The notes under the pieces were generated by a model. The model did not search any database, was not told the origin of the DNA, and saw nothing but the letters and a program-made list of their open reading frames with translations. The position numbers and the translations under genes are program-made. From the NCBI RefSeq assembly GCF_019904235.1, contig NZ_CP063202.1:2356001-2420000 (forward strand): a stretch of 64,000 bases of DNA, given 5' to 3'. Below are positions 1 to 8,881 of the stretch, piece by piece (position 1 is the first letter of the stretch; every line of letters starts with the position of its first letter). Source of the stretch: Erythrobacter sp. SCSIO 43205 (lineage in GTDB: Bacteria; Pseudomonadota; Alphaproteobacteria; Sphingomonadales; Sphingomonadaceae).

Positions 1-503
1 AGCGCATAGCCAACGCAAATATCGGCAACGGTAAAGCGATCCGCGCACAGATACTCGCGCGCCTCCAACCGCTGCTCGATCTTCACAAGGCGCTTTTCAA
101 ACCAGTTGGCATAGGCGTGGCCCGCATCCTCCCAGCCCTTGCGCTTTTCGAAGATCGCAAAGCGCATATAGACCGTTTGCGGGAAGGTGATCGTGGCATC
201 GGCGTGATAGGTGTAGTCGAGATATTCGCCATAATCGCGCTCTCCCGGCTGAACGATCAGGGCATCCGCCCCGCTCTTCACCGCCAAGTAATGCGCAATC
301 GCGCAGCTCTCGGTCATCTGCGTATCGCCATCAATCAGCATCGGGATCGTGCCGAGCGGATTGATCTCCAGATATTCGGGCGCTTTGTGGCGCGGTGGAA
401 AGGGCAGCATCCTGAGATCAAGCTCGACCCCTGCCTCTTCCGCCGCCCAGGTGCAGCGCTGCCCGCGTGAACCTGCGCAGGTATAAAGGATAGGAAGAGC
501 CAT
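1..503 (-). CDS. Glutathione S-transferase family protein (3' part outside window)
   Basis: Reading leftward from the ATG at 503 gives at least 167 residues with no stop before the window edge, so the C-terminus is missing. The N-terminal thioredoxin-like half has the GST pattern of a short strand-helix start, then NPLGTIPML (cis-Pro region) and MTESCAIAHYL (glutathione-binding E-S pair). The C-terminal helical half ends at FTVADICVGYA, the usual N-capping motif of the GST helical domain. The family conjugates glutathione to electrophiles or reduces peroxides in the cytoplasm; the substrate cannot be told. The start codon overlaps the stop of the upstream DUF808 gene by one base (TGATG), so the two are probably cotranslated. 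Confidence 0.85.
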   Translation of the reverse strand, partial: MALPILYTCAGSRGQRCTWAAEEAGVELDLRMLPFPPRHKAPEYLEINPLGTIPMLIDGDTQMTESCAIAHYLAVKSGADALIVQPGERDYGEYLDYTYHADATITFPQTVYMRFAIFEKRKGWEDAGHAYANWFEKRLVKIEQRLEAREYLCADRFTVADICVGYA

Positions 504-1444
504 CAATGCGCGCCCTCATAGCCGATGATCTTATGCAGCACGAAAGCGATGACCATGCCGAGCGCTAAACCGATCACCCCCGAAATCGCGGCATAGGTGA
601 CCCAGCCTGCGATGCCAGAAAATGCGCCAGTCGCGCCGGCAACCGCATATTCTGCGCCATGGGCGATGTCATAAAACAGGTCAAAGCCGACCTCATGCGT
701 GCCGTGAACGATAATCCCGCCGCCAACCCACAGCATCGCAATGGTGCCAACAAAAGAGAGGGCGATCAGAAGATAGGGAACCGAGTTCACAAGGAAGCGC
801 CCAAAAGATTGCGCAGCAGAACTCTCCTTCTTGCTAAGGTGCAGGCCAACATCATCCATCTTCACAATCAAGGCGACTGCGCCGTAAACCACAATAGTCA
901 CGATGAAACCCACAAGAGCAAGCGCAAGGCCGCGTTCCCACCATGTCGGGAGGTCAAGCTCGTTCAAGGTGATTGCCATGATCTCAGCAGACAGGATCAA
1001 ATCGGTGCGGATGGCGCCTGAAATACGCTGTTTTTCAAAACTTTCCGGATCGGTGATGACGTCTTCAACCGTCTTGCCGTGCTTTGCCCCGCCAAGCTTT
1101 TCCATCACCTTTTCCGCGCCTTCATAGCAAAGGAAGGCACCGCCCAGCATCAGGATCCAGATGATCGCTTGTGGCAGGAATTCGGACAGCAGAATGGCGC
1201 CGGGAAGAAGGATGATGAGCTTGTTGAAAAGGCTGCCCTTGGTGATCGCCCAAATGATCGGAAGCTCGCGCGCTGGCGAAAGGCCCGTCACATAGCTTGG
1301 TGTGACGGCGGCATCGTCAATGACAACGCCTGCGGTTTTGGAGCCCGCTCTGCCTGCGGCCGCCGCGATATCGTCCACCGAAGCAGACGCCGCGCGAGCG
1401 ATCACTGCCACATCGTCAAACAGCGCAACCAATCCTGATGGCAT
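503..1444 (-). CDS. DUF808 (YedI-like) inner-membrane protein
   Basis: The protein of 313 residues from the chosen start begins MPSGLVALFDDVAVIARAA and carries GGAFLCYEGAEKV, both hallmarks of the DUF808/YedI family of polytopic inner-membrane proteins. Hydrophobic segments lie in the first third and throughout the C-terminal half. An ATG five codons upstream (1459) is possible, but homologues such as E. coli YedI begin near the chosen Met. No biochemical function is established for the family. The gene is followed with one-base overlap by the GST gene, and runs divergently from rpsF. Confidence 0.85.
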   Translation of the reverse strand: MPSGLVALFDDVAVIARAASASVDDIAAAAGRAGSKTAGVVIDDAAVTPSYVTGLSPARELPIIWAITKGSLFNKLIILLPGAILLSEFLPQAIIWILMLGGAFLCYEGAEKVMEKLGGAKHGKTVEDVITDPESFEKQRISGAIRTDLILSAEIMAITLNELDLPTWWERGLALALVGFIVTIVVYGAVALIVKMDDVGLHLSKKESSAAQSFGRFLVNSVPYLLIALSFVGTIAMLWVGGGIIVHGTHEVGFDLFYDIAHGAEYAVAGATGAFSGIAGWVTYAAISGVIGLALGMVIAFVLHKIIGYEGAH

Positions 1445-1512
1445 CTCGCACCTTTCCATTATAAGTTTCTATGGCTTGCCCAAGTGCACTTGCATCGCCG
1501 AGTGCACAAGAC

Positions 1513-1540
1513 TTGCAATCTCCACCAAACTCGGTATGTG
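1513..1540 (+). promoter_or_regulatory. Candidate sigma-70 promoter of the rpsF operon
   Basis: TTGCAA at 1513-1518 and TATGTG at 1535-1540 are separated by 16 bases, about 100 bases upstream of the rpsF start. It is the best -35/-10 pair seen in the divergent gap. A sequence match only; not proven. Confidence 0.35.
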
Positions 1541-1641
1541 CGCGCATCCCTTCTTTGAAAGAGGGTCAGAAGAAAGCCGGAGGGGCCCTGCAATCCCGCA
1601 GACAAGCCAGCGATCGGCATTACAGTGTAAGGATAAGAAGC

Positions 1642-2007
1642 ATGGCTCTTTATGAGCACATCTTCCTTGCGCGTCAGGACTTGAGCCAGTCTCAAGTGGA
1701 CGCGTTGGCGGCCACGGCGACCGAAATCGTCGAAGCGAACGAAGGTAAAGTCACCAAGACCGAAACCTGGGGCCTTAAATCCCTCGCTTACAAGATCGAG
1801 CGCAACCGTAAAGCGCACTTTGTCATGCTCAACATCGAAGGCCCGGGCTCCGTGGTCGCTGAGCTTGAGCGTCAGACCCGTATCAATGAAGACGTCATCC
1901 GTTACATGACCATTCGTGTCGACGAACACGAAGAAGGTCCATCTGTGATGATGCGCAAGAACGAGCGCGACCGTAAGCGCCGTTCAGACCGTGAGGAGCG
2001 TGACTGA
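1642..2007 (+). CDS. rpsF: 30S ribosomal protein S6
   Basis: The protein of 121 residues begins [18 protein letters not shown] and contains the S6 fold markers [19 protein letters not shown] and [21 protein letters not shown]. The charged C-terminal tail ([16 protein letters not shown]) is typical of alphaproteobacteria. S6 binds the central domain of 16S rRNA together with S18. The start is the ATG at 1642, preceded by AAGGATAAG as ribosome binding site; an upstream in-frame extension to 1471 lacks homology and is ignored. The stop overlaps the rpsR start by one base, so S6 and S18 are coupled. Confidence 0.97.
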   Translation: MALYEHIFLARQDLSQSQVDALAATATEIVEANEGKVTKTETWGLKSLAYKIERNRKAHFVMLNIEGPGSVVAELERQTRINEDVIRYMTIRVDEHEEGPSVMMRKNERDRKRRSDREERD

Positions 2008-2231
2008 TGGCCCGTCCTTTCTTCCGCCGCCGTAAGTCTTGCCCATTCGCTGGCAAAGACGCCCCCAAGATCGATTACAAAGACGTGCGTCTGCTTCAGG
2101 GCTTTATGTCCGAGCGTGGCAAAATCGTGCCTTCGCGCATCACCGCCGTCTCAGCCAAGAAGCAGCGTGAACTGGCCAAAGCCATCAAACGCGCACGCCA
2201 CATCGGCCTGCTTCCTTACATCGTGAAATAG
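2007..2231 (+). CDS. rpsR: 30S ribosomal protein S18
   Basis: The 74-residue protein starts [14 protein letters not shown] and has the S18 core [50 protein letters not shown] split over its middle and end. It partners S6 on the 30S platform. It overlaps rpsF by one base (TGATG) and is followed after 13 bases by rplI, whose ribosome binding site GGAGGAG directly follows the rpsR stop. Confidence 0.98.
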   Translation: MARPFFRRRKSCPFAGKDAPKIDYKDVRLLQGFMSERGKIVPSRITAVSAKKQRELAKAIKRARHIGLLPYIVK

Positions 2232-2244
2232 GAGGAGTTACCCA

Positions 2245-2895
2245 ATGGATATTATTCTCCTCGAACGCGTCGAAAAGCTCGGCACGATTGGCGATGTTGT
2301 CACCGTCAAGGATGGCTACGCCCGCAACTACCTTCTTCCGCAAAAGAAGGCCCTGCGCGCAAACGAAGCCAACAAGGCTGTCTTTGAAGCGAACCGTGAG
2401 CGTCTCGAAAAAGAGAACGCTGAGAAGCGGACTGAAGCTGAAAAAGCTGGTGAGAAGGTCGCTGGCGCTGAGGTTGTTCTCATCCGTGCGGCATCGAACA
2501 CCGGCCAGCTTTACGGCTCGGTCAACGTTCGCGACATGGTCGCTGGCCTGACCGCTCAAGGTCATGACATCGACAAGAAGCAAGTCATCATGGGCGCGCC
2601 GATCAAAACGATCGGTATGCACGACGTGACCGTTGCGCTTCACCCAGAGGTGCACGTAACCGTGAAAGCCAACGTTGCCCGCTCTGACGATGAAGCTGAG
2701 CTTCAGTCACAAGGCGTCGATGTTCTTGCGCAAATGTTCGAAGAAGAGCAGCGCGAGATCGAAGAAGCAGCGGCTGCGAACACCCGCGACCCAAGCCTTG
2801 AGCCTGGCGAAATTCCCGAAGAGCTTTTCGAAGAAGGCCAAGCGCCTGAAGGCGACGAAGCTGCTGAGGAAGCCGGTGAGGAAAGCGAAGGCTAA
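2245..2895 (+). CDS. rplI: 50S ribosomal protein L9 with acidic C-terminal extension
   Basis: The N-terminal domain begins [19 protein letters not shown] and carries the signature [13 protein letters not shown]; a long charged connecting helix follows, then the C-terminal 23S-binding domain to about residue 160. At 216 residues the protein is some 65 longer than E. coli L9 (149). The extra part is a Glu/Ala-rich low-complexity tail (residues about 160-216) with no basic stretch. Such tails are known in some alphaproteobacterial L9 proteins, and their role is not known. L9 limits frameshifting and helps ribosome fidelity. Last gene of the rpsF operon. Confidence 0.96.
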   Translation: MDIILLERVEKLGTIGDVVTVKDGYARNYLLPQKKALRANEANKAVFEANRERLEKENAEKRTEAEKAGEKVAGAEVVLIRAASNTGQLYGSVNVRDMVAGLTAQGHDIDKKQVIMGAPIKTIGMHDVTVALHPEVHVTVKANVARSDDEAELQSQGVDVLAQMFEEEQREIEEAAAANTRDPSLEPGEIPEELFEEGQAPEGDEAAEEAGEESEG

Positions 2896-2922
2896 GCCTT
2901 TCGCTTCTAATACAAGCCAATC

Positions 2923-2961
2923 AAAAGGGCGCGAGGGTCATAAGACTTTCGCGCCCTTTTT
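2923..2961 (+). terminator. Rho-independent terminator of rpsF-rpsR-rplI
   Basis: GGGCGCGA at 2927-2934 pairs with TCGCGCCC at 2949-2956, flanked by AAAA on the left and a T run on the right (TTTTT to 2961). It sits about 30 bases after the rplI stop. Confidence 0.85.
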
Positions 2962-3018
2962 GTAAAGGGGCCTCACACCGCCTACATTGATGAAAACAAC
3001 GAGAACGAGAAGAGCTTA

Positions 3019-4455
3019 ATGACACCAATCCCCACCATACTTGAACAATTGCAACAGCACTACTCCGATGCCGTCTCGACCTTGCGAGCAGACGTTATCG
3101 AATTCGGAAAATCGGGCGCGATCCCACCAGAGCGCAAGCGCCACGATGGCTCTTACGCCTATCCTCAGCTGACCTTGCGATATTCAGGAGTGGGCGATCC
3201 CAAAGACCGCAGCCGCGCCTTTGGTCGATTGGAAATGCCGGGGACATATTCGACGACGATCACGCGCCCTGATCTGTTCGCTGGCTATCTGGCTGAGCAA
3301 TTGGGACTGATCAGCCAGGAATATGAGATCGACGTCTCAGTCAGCCGCTCGCGTCAGGAAATCCCCTTCCCTTATGTCCTCGACGGGGAAGCAGGCGCCG
3401 CCATGCAAGGTATCGCGCCGCAGGAGATCGCGCAGCATTTCCCATCAACCGACCTTTCGCTGATCGGTGATGAACTGGCTGATGGCATTGAGCTTGCCGA
3501 TGGTAAGGATATTCCGCTCTCGCTTTTCGATGGTCTGCGTACGGATTACTCGCTCGCTCGCCTCGCTCACTACACTGGAACTCAAGTTGAGGACTTTCAG
3601 GACTTCATCCTCTTCACTAACTATCACCGCTATGTCGATGAGTTTGTGAATTGGGGCGCGCAGCAAATCGGCAAGGATGGCTACACCGCTCTCACGGGCG
3701 CGGCAGGCCTGCTGATTGAAGAGAGCACTGACAACGCGCAGGAACAGCTGAACGACACCGCATGGCGGCGCCACCAGATGCCAGCTTATCACCTTATGCG
3801 CGATGACGGGCGTGGTATCACCCTCGTCAATATCGGCGTTGGCCCCTCTAATGCAAAGACTATCTGCGATCACTTGGCGGTACTGCGCCCTCATGCCTGG
3901 ATGATGATCGGCCACTGCGGCGGCGTTCGTTCAAGCCAGAAGATCGGCGACTTTGTGCTCGCTCATGCATATTTGCGCGACGATCATGTGCTTGACGGAG
4001 TGCTTCCTCCAGAAGTGCCCATCCCGCCAATCGCAGAGGTTCAACTCGCCCTTGCGAGCGCTGCCGAAGCGGTTTCGGGTGTGCAAGGCGCAAACATCAA
4101 ACAACGGATGCGCACCGGTACGGTTGTCACGACCGATGACCGCAATTGGGAACTCCTCTACGCGACCTCTGCCAAGCGTTTCTCGCAAAGCCGCGCGATT
4201 GCGGTGGAGATGGAAAGCGCGACAATCGCTGCGCAAGGATACCGTTTCCGTGTGCCTTACGGGACGTTGCTATGTGTGTCCGACAAGCCTTTGCACGGTG
4301 AGATCAAGCTGCCGGGTCAGGCCAACAAATTCTACGAAGAGGCAATTGCTGCCCACCTTCAAATCGGCCTCGAAGCGGTCAAGAATTTGCGCGATGAGGG
4401 CGACAGCCTCCACTCACGCAAGTTGCGCGCATTTAACGAACCACCGTTCCGTTAA
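3019..4455 (+). CDS. amn: AMP nucleosidase
   Basis: The 478-residue protein matches E. coli Amn (484) in length and layout: an N-terminal AMP nucleosidase domain (about residues 10-170, with KRHDGSYAYPQLTLRYSG) and a C-terminal nucleoside-phosphorylase-like domain (about 250-470) with MIGHCGGVRSSQKIGDFVLA, VEMESATIAAQGYRF and LLCVSDKPLHGEIK. It hydrolyses AMP to adenine and ribose 5-phosphate, helping to set adenylate pools in the cytoplasm. The ATG at 3019 is preceded by GAGAACGAGAAGAG. It stands alone between a terminator and a convergent hydrolase gene. Confidence 0.95.
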   Translation: MTPIPTILEQLQQHYSDAVSTLRADVIEFGKSGAIPPERKRHDGSYAYPQLTLRYSGVGDPKDRSRAFGRLEMPGTYSTTITRPDLFAGYLAEQLGLISQEYEIDVSVSRSRQEIPFPYVLDGEAGAAMQGIAPQEIAQHFPSTDLSLIGDELADGIELADGKDIPLSLFDGLRTDYSLARLAHYTGTQVEDFQDFILFTNYHRYVDEFVNWGAQQIGKDGYTALTGAAGLLIEESTDNAQEQLNDTAWRRHQMPAYHLMRDDGRGITLVNIGVGPSNAKTICDHLAVLRPHAWMMIGHCGGVRSSQKIGDFVLAHAYLRDDHVLDGVLPPEVPIPPIAEVQLALASAAEAVSGVQGANIKQRMRTGTVVTTDDRNWELLYATSAKRFSQSRAIAVEMESATIAAQGYRFRVPYGTLLCVSDKPLHGEIKLPGQANKFYEEAIAAHLQIGLEAVKNLRDEGDSLHSRKLRAFNEPPFR

Positions 4456-4470
4456 ACGGGATGAAGGCGG

Positions 4471-5220
4471 CTATTGGCTGAAGAAGCCGACTAACGCATC
4501 GCTGAAAGCTGGCTCGGCAACGCTCGACATATGGGTTCCGGGTATCTCCATATATCGCCCATCGGGCAGCGCCGCGGCCAGCTCTTTGGCTGAACCATTG
4601 TCCTGATCCTTGTCGCCGCAGATGAGCGCCGTCGGCATGGTGATTTTCGCAAGGTCTTCGGTTGCGACATCATCCACAGCACCGAGCAAAAGCCTTGCCG
4701 CCTCGCGGTCTATTCCCATGGTTTTCATGAAAGACTTGGCCATGAAAGCGGGATCGCCGCGCTTGATTTCGTCAAAGCGGTCAATGGCGTCGATGAAGAA
4801 AGCAGAGCGGTTTTTCCAACCTGAAAGCCCCTGCAAACCCATCCCGCATAGCGCGAGGCGGCGCGGTTCAAGCCCTTCGATGACTGCCTTGGCCGAGGTT
4901 CGCGCACCGAGCGAGAAACCGGCCAGATCGTAGTCCTCAAGCTGGAAATACTCGATCAATGCCGCGAGGTCTTTGGTCAGAACACCGTGAGGATAGGCGA
5001 GTGCATCGTGCGATTTTGCGCTCGCCCCGTGTGCGCGAAGATCCGGCATGATGCATTTGAAGCCCGCCTCGGCAAGCTTGGCAGCATGACCGAATTTGAT
5101 CCAATTCATTTCGGCCGATGAGAACAGCCCGTGGACGAGCACCAGCGGCCAGCCCTCGCCCATCACCGTGACTCCAAGGTCAGCGCCGTAGAAGCTTGGA
5201 AAGAGAGTTTTGTCCATCAT
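4471..5220 (-). CDS. Alpha/beta-fold hydrolase
   Basis: The 249-residue protein has the canonical fold markers: oxyanion region LVLVHGLFSSAEMNW, nucleophile elbow AGFSLGA (Ser103), an acidic residue in ICGDKDQD (near 199) and a His in IPGTHMSS (near 230). A complete Ser-Asp-His triad suggests an active esterase or related hydrolase; the substrate is unknown. Its start overlaps the stop of the GFA-family gene by four bases (ATGA), the last step of a tightly packed leftward run from asd. Confidence 0.85.
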   Translation of the reverse strand: MMDKTLFPSFYGADLGVTVMGEGWPLVLVHGLFSSAEMNWIKFGHAAKLAEAGFKCIMPDLRAHGASAKSHDALAYPHGVLTKDLAALIEYFQLEDYDLAGFSLGARTSAKAVIEGLEPRRLALCGMGLQGLSGWKNRSAFFIDAIDRFDEIKRGDPAFMAKSFMKTMGIDREAARLLLGAVDDVATEDLAKITMPTALICGDKDQDNGSAKELAAALPDGRYMEIPGTHMSSVAEPAFSDALVGFFSQ

Positions 5221-5669
5221 CCAACTACCCCAAGCAATTCAACCCACTCTTGCGAAGTCTGAGGAGCCTCATCCATCGTCTTTGTTCCGTCTGGAAGACT
5301 GATCCAGGGCTGCTTGCTCTTTACCCAGATATGCGCCGCCAGTTCCAGCTCATGGCTCTTGTCCAAAGTGCCACAACGCAAACTTGCCAGCCCCGGCCGA
5401 CTCGGATTCGTGGCATAAATCCGCGCCTTGCATTGGGGGCAACCGGTGATTGATGCCTCAATGCCGCTGGGCTGTGTGTAGTGGCCGCAATCGGTTTCGC
5501 CCTCGATCGAGATGTCATCGAGGGAAAAGAGCATATGTTCGCTAAAGGCAGAACCGGTGCGGCTCTGGCAATCGGTGCAATGGCACGCGTAAGGGTTGAG
5601 CCGAAATCCGACCGCCAGCCGGTATCTGACCGCGCCGCACAGACAACCGCCGCTAAGTTCGCCTTTCAC
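5217..5669 (-). CDS. GFA/CENP-V domain zinc protein
   Basis: The 150-residue protein begins MKGELSGGCLCGAVRYRL and contains YACHCTDCQSRTGSAF and ITGCPQCKARIYA, the cysteine pattern of the glutathione-dependent formaldehyde-activating (GFA) fold with its zinc sites. The family name comes from Paracoccus Gfa, but many members, probably including this one, have no proven substrate. It overlaps its neighbours by four bases at both ends, so it is probably translated together with the HCCA-isomerase-like protein and the hydrolase. Confidence 0.85.
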   Translation of the reverse strand: MKGELSGGCLCGAVRYRLAVGFRLNPYACHCTDCQSRTGSAFSEHMLFSLDDISIEGETDCGHYTQPSGIEASITGCPQCKARIYATNPSRPGLASLRCGTLDKSHELELAAHIWVKSKQPWISLPDGTKTMDEAPQTSQEWVELLGVVG

Positions 5670-6316
5670 CGCTTCGCGAGCCCCTTTTGCTCAAGCCGCC
5701 ATTTGGCCATGTCCACGCGGTCCTGCCCGAAGAAGGGTTCTCCATCCACCACAAACGTCGGCACACCCCAATGGCCAGCCTCTTCGAGAGCCTTGCTGTT
5801 CCCCTCAATCTCCCCATCAAGCGCCTGCGCGTCGGATGAGGCTTCCGCTTCGAGCTCTGCGAAATCGAGCCCTGCGCGCGCAGCGGCATTCGCCAGATGA
5901 TCGCCTTCGTGCCAATTTTCGGTCGAGCCATCCCAAATGATCGGCGCGACTTCTGCCGCAAATTCGAGGCCCCTACCCCGACGTGTCGCGGCCTGTCCCA
6001 AGCGGCAAATGCGATAGATGTACGGTTGATCCTCAGCGATCTTGCGCGTTGCCAAATCCTGCACAATCGGGTCCGGACGCGGCCAGCTTAGAGGGATGCC
6101 AAGAAATTGAGCCGCCCTCAGGCAATCCATCACGATATATCGGGGCGCTGCGGGGTTGCCGGTGAACAAAATGTCTGGATCCCTCACCGCGATCGGCAAA
6201 ACCGTGCGCAAGGTGATGTCGAGATCATACTCGCGTGCCATGTCGCGGTATCGCCCGACCGCCAGATAGGAATAGGGCGAACGGAAGCTGAAAAAGAGGT
6301 CGGCTTTCAGTGTCAT
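5666..6316 (-). CDS. 2-hydroxychromene-2-carboxylate isomerase family (DsbA-like, kappa-GST) protein
   Basis: The 216-residue protein starts MTLKADLFFSFRSPYSYLA, where the Ser of the SPYS motif replaces the DsbA cysteine, as in HCCA isomerase and kappa-class GSTs. The cis-Pro segment WGVPTFVVDGEPFFGQDR closes the thioredoxin fold and a helical insert lies between (about residues 60-150). HCCA isomerase catalyses a glutathione-dependent step of naphthalene breakdown; no other naphthalene genes are near, so a general glutathione role is more likely here. The end overlaps the GFA gene by four bases. Confidence 0.85.
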   Translation of the reverse strand: MTLKADLFFSFRSPYSYLAVGRYRDMAREYDLDITLRTVLPIAVRDPDILFTGNPAAPRYIVMDCLRAAQFLGIPLSWPRPDPIVQDLATRKIAEDQPYIYRICRLGQAATRRGRGLEFAAEVAPIIWDGSTENWHEGDHLANAAARAGLDFAELEAEASSDAQALDGEIEGNSKALEEAGHWGVPTFVVDGEPFFGQDRVDMAKWRLEQKGLAKR

Positions 6317-6352
6317 TCCGACAGTTTAGCGCGCTTTACCGTAAAATCACAG

Positions 6353-6907
6353 CTATCTGAAAAAGCACTGTGTCCCGGCGTAAAGCATTGACACAGCGCC
6401 TTTGTCGACAAACCCGCCCATTCGCTCGCCAATCGCAAACTCTTCACCAAGAGTGCTGCCCTCTATGGGCGCGTATCCAGCGGCACCGTCGAGCTCGTCC
6501 AAAGGCGTGCCAATTTGAATATCGGCATCGACCCGGATTTTTTGCCCTTCACCAGATGGCGCTGCGCCGACATTCCACCCGACAAGCGATCCCTCCTGAA
6601 AGTTCACATTGAGTTCGCCGGGATAGCTGGTGATCACCATCGGTCCTGCGCCGCATTCTTCGATAGTGTTGGTGCCAGTGGGCTCGCCGAGAATTTTGGC
6701 GACAGATGTTTCCACCTCATTTTGTCCAGCTGCGAAGAAGAAGCTCTCCGCCCCCGCTATAAGTCCCTGCCCGTGAAGCGTCACGCGCCCTTCATCAATG
6801 AAGCCAACCGGCATATCGCCCGACATTCGATCAGCGGGCGACGGCACTTCACCGCTGTCACACGCGGCGAGCGCGAAGACGGCCAATGCGATTGAGAAAA
6901 GGCGCAT
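6353..6907 (-). CDS. Hypothetical lipoprotein
   Basis: The 184-residue protein has a lipoprotein signal, MRLFSIALAVFALAACDSG, with the lipobox LAAC giving lipidated Cys16. The remainder is mildly acidic and Gly-rich, with two further cysteines (EECGAGP and GTQCFFR) that could pair in the periplasm. I do not recognise a known domain. It begins five bases after the asd stop and reads in the same direction, so it should be cotranscribed with asd; a functional link to lysine/threonine synthesis is not evident. Confidence 0.7.
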   Translation of the reverse strand: MRLFSIALAVFALAACDSGEVPSPADRMSGDMPVGFIDEGRVTLHGQGLIAGAESFFFAAGQNEVETSVAKILGEPTGTNTIEECGAGPMVITSYPGELNVNFQEGSLVGWNVGAAPSGEGQKIRVDADIQIGTPLDELDGAAGYAPIEGSTLGEEFAIGERMGGFVDKGAVSMLYAGTQCFFR

Positions 6908-6912
6908 AAGCT

Positions 6913-7938
6913 TCAGCCTTTCTTGAGGTGGCGGCGACCGAGCAGTTCAGCGATCTGAACCGCGTTCAGCGCCGCGCCTTTGCGCAGGTTGTCGGAGACG
7001 CACCACAAGGCAAGGCCGTTCTCGACCGTCGGGTCCTCGCGCACGCGGCTAATGTAGGTGGCGCTGTCACCGGCACTTTCGACCGGGGTGACATAGCCTT
7101 CGTCCTCGCGCTTATCGATCAGCATGATGCCGGGTGCTTCGCGCAGAATATCTTGCGCTTGCTCGGCCGAGATTTCCTTCTCGAACTCGATGTTCACAGC
7201 TTCCGAGTGACCCACGAACACCGGAACGCGCACACAGGTTGCGGTGAGTTTGATTTTAGGGTCGAGGATTTTTTTCGTCTCGACCGTCATCTTCCACTCT
7301 TCCTTGGTGAAACCATCATCAAGGAAAACGTCGATGTGCGGGATAACATTGAACGCGATTTGTTTTGTGAATTTCGCAGGTTCGACAGGATCACCGACAA
7401 AGATTGCGCGCGATTGTTCGAACAGCTCGTCCATGCCCGCTTTGCCAGCACCGGAAACCGACTGATAGGTCGATACGACCACACGTTTGATCGTCGCTGC
7501 ATCGTGCAATGGCTTCAGAGCCACTACAAGCTGCGCGGTTGAACAGTTGGGGTTCGCGATGATGTTCTTCTTGGTGTAATCATCAATCGCATCCGGGTTC
7601 ACCTCGGGCACGATCAGCGGCACATCCGGGTCCATGCGGTAAAGCGAGGAATTGTCGATCACCACGCAGCCAGCTGCGGCAGCCTTGGGCGCATATTCTT
7701 TCGCCGGGCCGCTCCCTGCTGCGAAAAGGGCAATATCCCAACCAGACCAATCGAAATGCTCAATATTCTTGCATTTGAGCATCTTGCCCGTGTCGCCATA
7801 CTCGACCTCGGTCCCCTGACTGCGCGAGCTTGCGACAGCTGCGATTTCGTCTGCTGGAAACTCGCGTTCGGCCATGATCTGCATCACTTCACGGCCCACA
7901 TTTCCGGTCGCTCCGACGACTGCTACACGGTAGCCCAT
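6913..7938 (-). CDS. asd: Aspartate-semialdehyde dehydrogenase
   Basis: The 341-residue protein has the NADP-binding start YRVAVVGATGNVGREVMQ and the catalytic cysteine motif NPNCSTAQ; the later segment VRVPVFVGHSEAVNIEFE is also typical of the family. It reduces beta-aspartyl phosphate to aspartate semialdehyde, the branch point to lysine, diaminopimelate, methionine and threonine. It heads a leftward run lipoprotein / HCCA isomerase / GFA / hydrolase, and lies divergent to the MEST-like hydrolase with 75 bases between them. Confidence 0.96.
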   Translation of the reverse strand: MGYRVAVVGATGNVGREVMQIMAEREFPADEIAAVASSRSQGTEVEYGDTGKMLKCKNIEHFDWSGWDIALFAAGSGPAKEYAPKAAAAGCVVIDNSSLYRMDPDVPLIVPEVNPDAIDDYTKKNIIANPNCSTAQLVVALKPLHDAATIKRVVVSTYQSVSGAGKAGMDELFEQSRAIFVGDPVEPAKFTKQIAFNVIPHIDVFLDDGFTKEEWKMTVETKKILDPKIKLTATCVRVPVFVGHSEAVNIEFEKEISAEQAQDILREAPGIMLIDKREDEGYVTPVESAGDSATYISRVREDPTVENGLALWCVSDNLRKGAALNAVQIAELLGRRHLKKG

Positions 7939-8013
7939 TTATCGTATTCCTTTTGCGTCTTTGGGTTGCGCCGTCTGTTCCGACGGCTAGCATCGCTCCC
8001 CTAGGGAGATTTC

Positions 8014-8880
8014 ATGGCAGCCGATACACACATTTGGCGCGAAAAGGCACAATATTTCGACTTTCAGGGCCATCAGATTGCCTATTGGACGTCCGAGAAT
8101 ACGTCTGCGCGCCCATTATTGCTCGTGCATGGCTATCCGACTTGTGCGTGGGATTGGACGAGCGTCTGGGATCGGCTGGCTGCGCATCACCATCTGATCG
8201 CCTGCGATATGCTGGGATTTGGGCTCTCTGATAAGCCGAGCGGCGGATATTCGATCCACAAACAGGTCGACATTCAAGAGGCGTTGTTGGCGCATCTCGC
8301 AATCACGGAATTTGACGCGCTGGTGCATGATTACGGCGTCTCGGTGGGACAGGAATTGCTCGCCCGACAACAGGAAGGATCAAGCGCTCAAGGCCTTGGC
8401 AAGATTGTCTTCCTCAACGGCGGCATCTTTCCCGATCAGCACCGTCCAGTGACGATGCAAAAGATCGGCGTTTCGCCCTTTGGGTTCCTGCTTGGCTTGC
8501 TCATTAACCGGGAGCGCTTCGGGAAGAGCTTCTCTCATGTGTTTGGGCCAAACACCAAGCCTGGCGCTCAAGAGTTGGACGCATTTTGGGGCTTCATCAG
8601 CGCAAATGCGGGCAACCGCATCATGCACAAACTGCTCCACTACATCGCTGACAGGCGTAGGCATAAGGAGCGCTGGGAAGCGGCTCTGGTGGGCGCGGAG
8701 ACTAAGATCGGCCTGATCAACGGAGCGCTTGACCCCGTGTCTGGCCGCCACGCCTATGACAAGTGGCGCGAGGTGGTGCCGGGGGCGCGGCACCATTTGC
8801 TGCCTACCATTGGTCACTACCCGCAGGTTGAAGCGCCTGAAGAGGTCGCGGCCAAGGCGTTAGAGTGGCTTCAACCCTAA
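8014..8880 (+). CDS. MEST-like alpha/beta hydrolase with Asp nucleophile elbow
   Basis: The 288-residue protein has HGYPTCAWDW, ACDMLGFGLSDKP, LVHDYGVSVGQELLAR and LNGGIFPDQHRPVTMQK. The HDYG elbow places Asp where serine hydrolases have Ser, as in epoxide hydrolases and haloalkane dehalogenases. The segment NGGIFP..HRP is characteristic, as far as I recall, of the vertebrate imprinted gene product MEST/PEG1 and its bacterial relatives. A probable catalytic His lies in TIGHYPQVEAP near the C-terminus. The substrate is unknown. It runs alone, divergent from asd, and ends at a palindromic repeat. Confidence 0.85.
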   Translation: MAADTHIWREKAQYFDFQGHQIAYWTSENTSARPLLLVHGYPTCAWDWTSVWDRLAAHHHLIACDMLGFGLSDKPSGGYSIHKQVDIQEALLAHLAITEFDALVHDYGVSVGQELLARQQEGSSAQGLGKIVFLNGGIFPDQHRPVTMQKIGVSPFGFLLGLLINRERFGKSFSHVFGPNTKPGAQELDAFWGFISANAGNRIMHKLLHYIADRRRHKERWEAALVGAETKIGLINGALDPVSGRHAYDKWREVVPGARHHLLPTIGHYPQVEAPEEVAAKALEWLQP

Positions 8881-8881
8881 C

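Noticed and set aside
1471..1641. N-terminal extension of S6 in the same frame
   Set aside because: No S6 homology before the ATG at 1642, which has its own ribosome binding site.
8116..8370. Minus-strand frame inside the MEST-like gene
   Set aside because: Antisense shadow of a well-supported gene.
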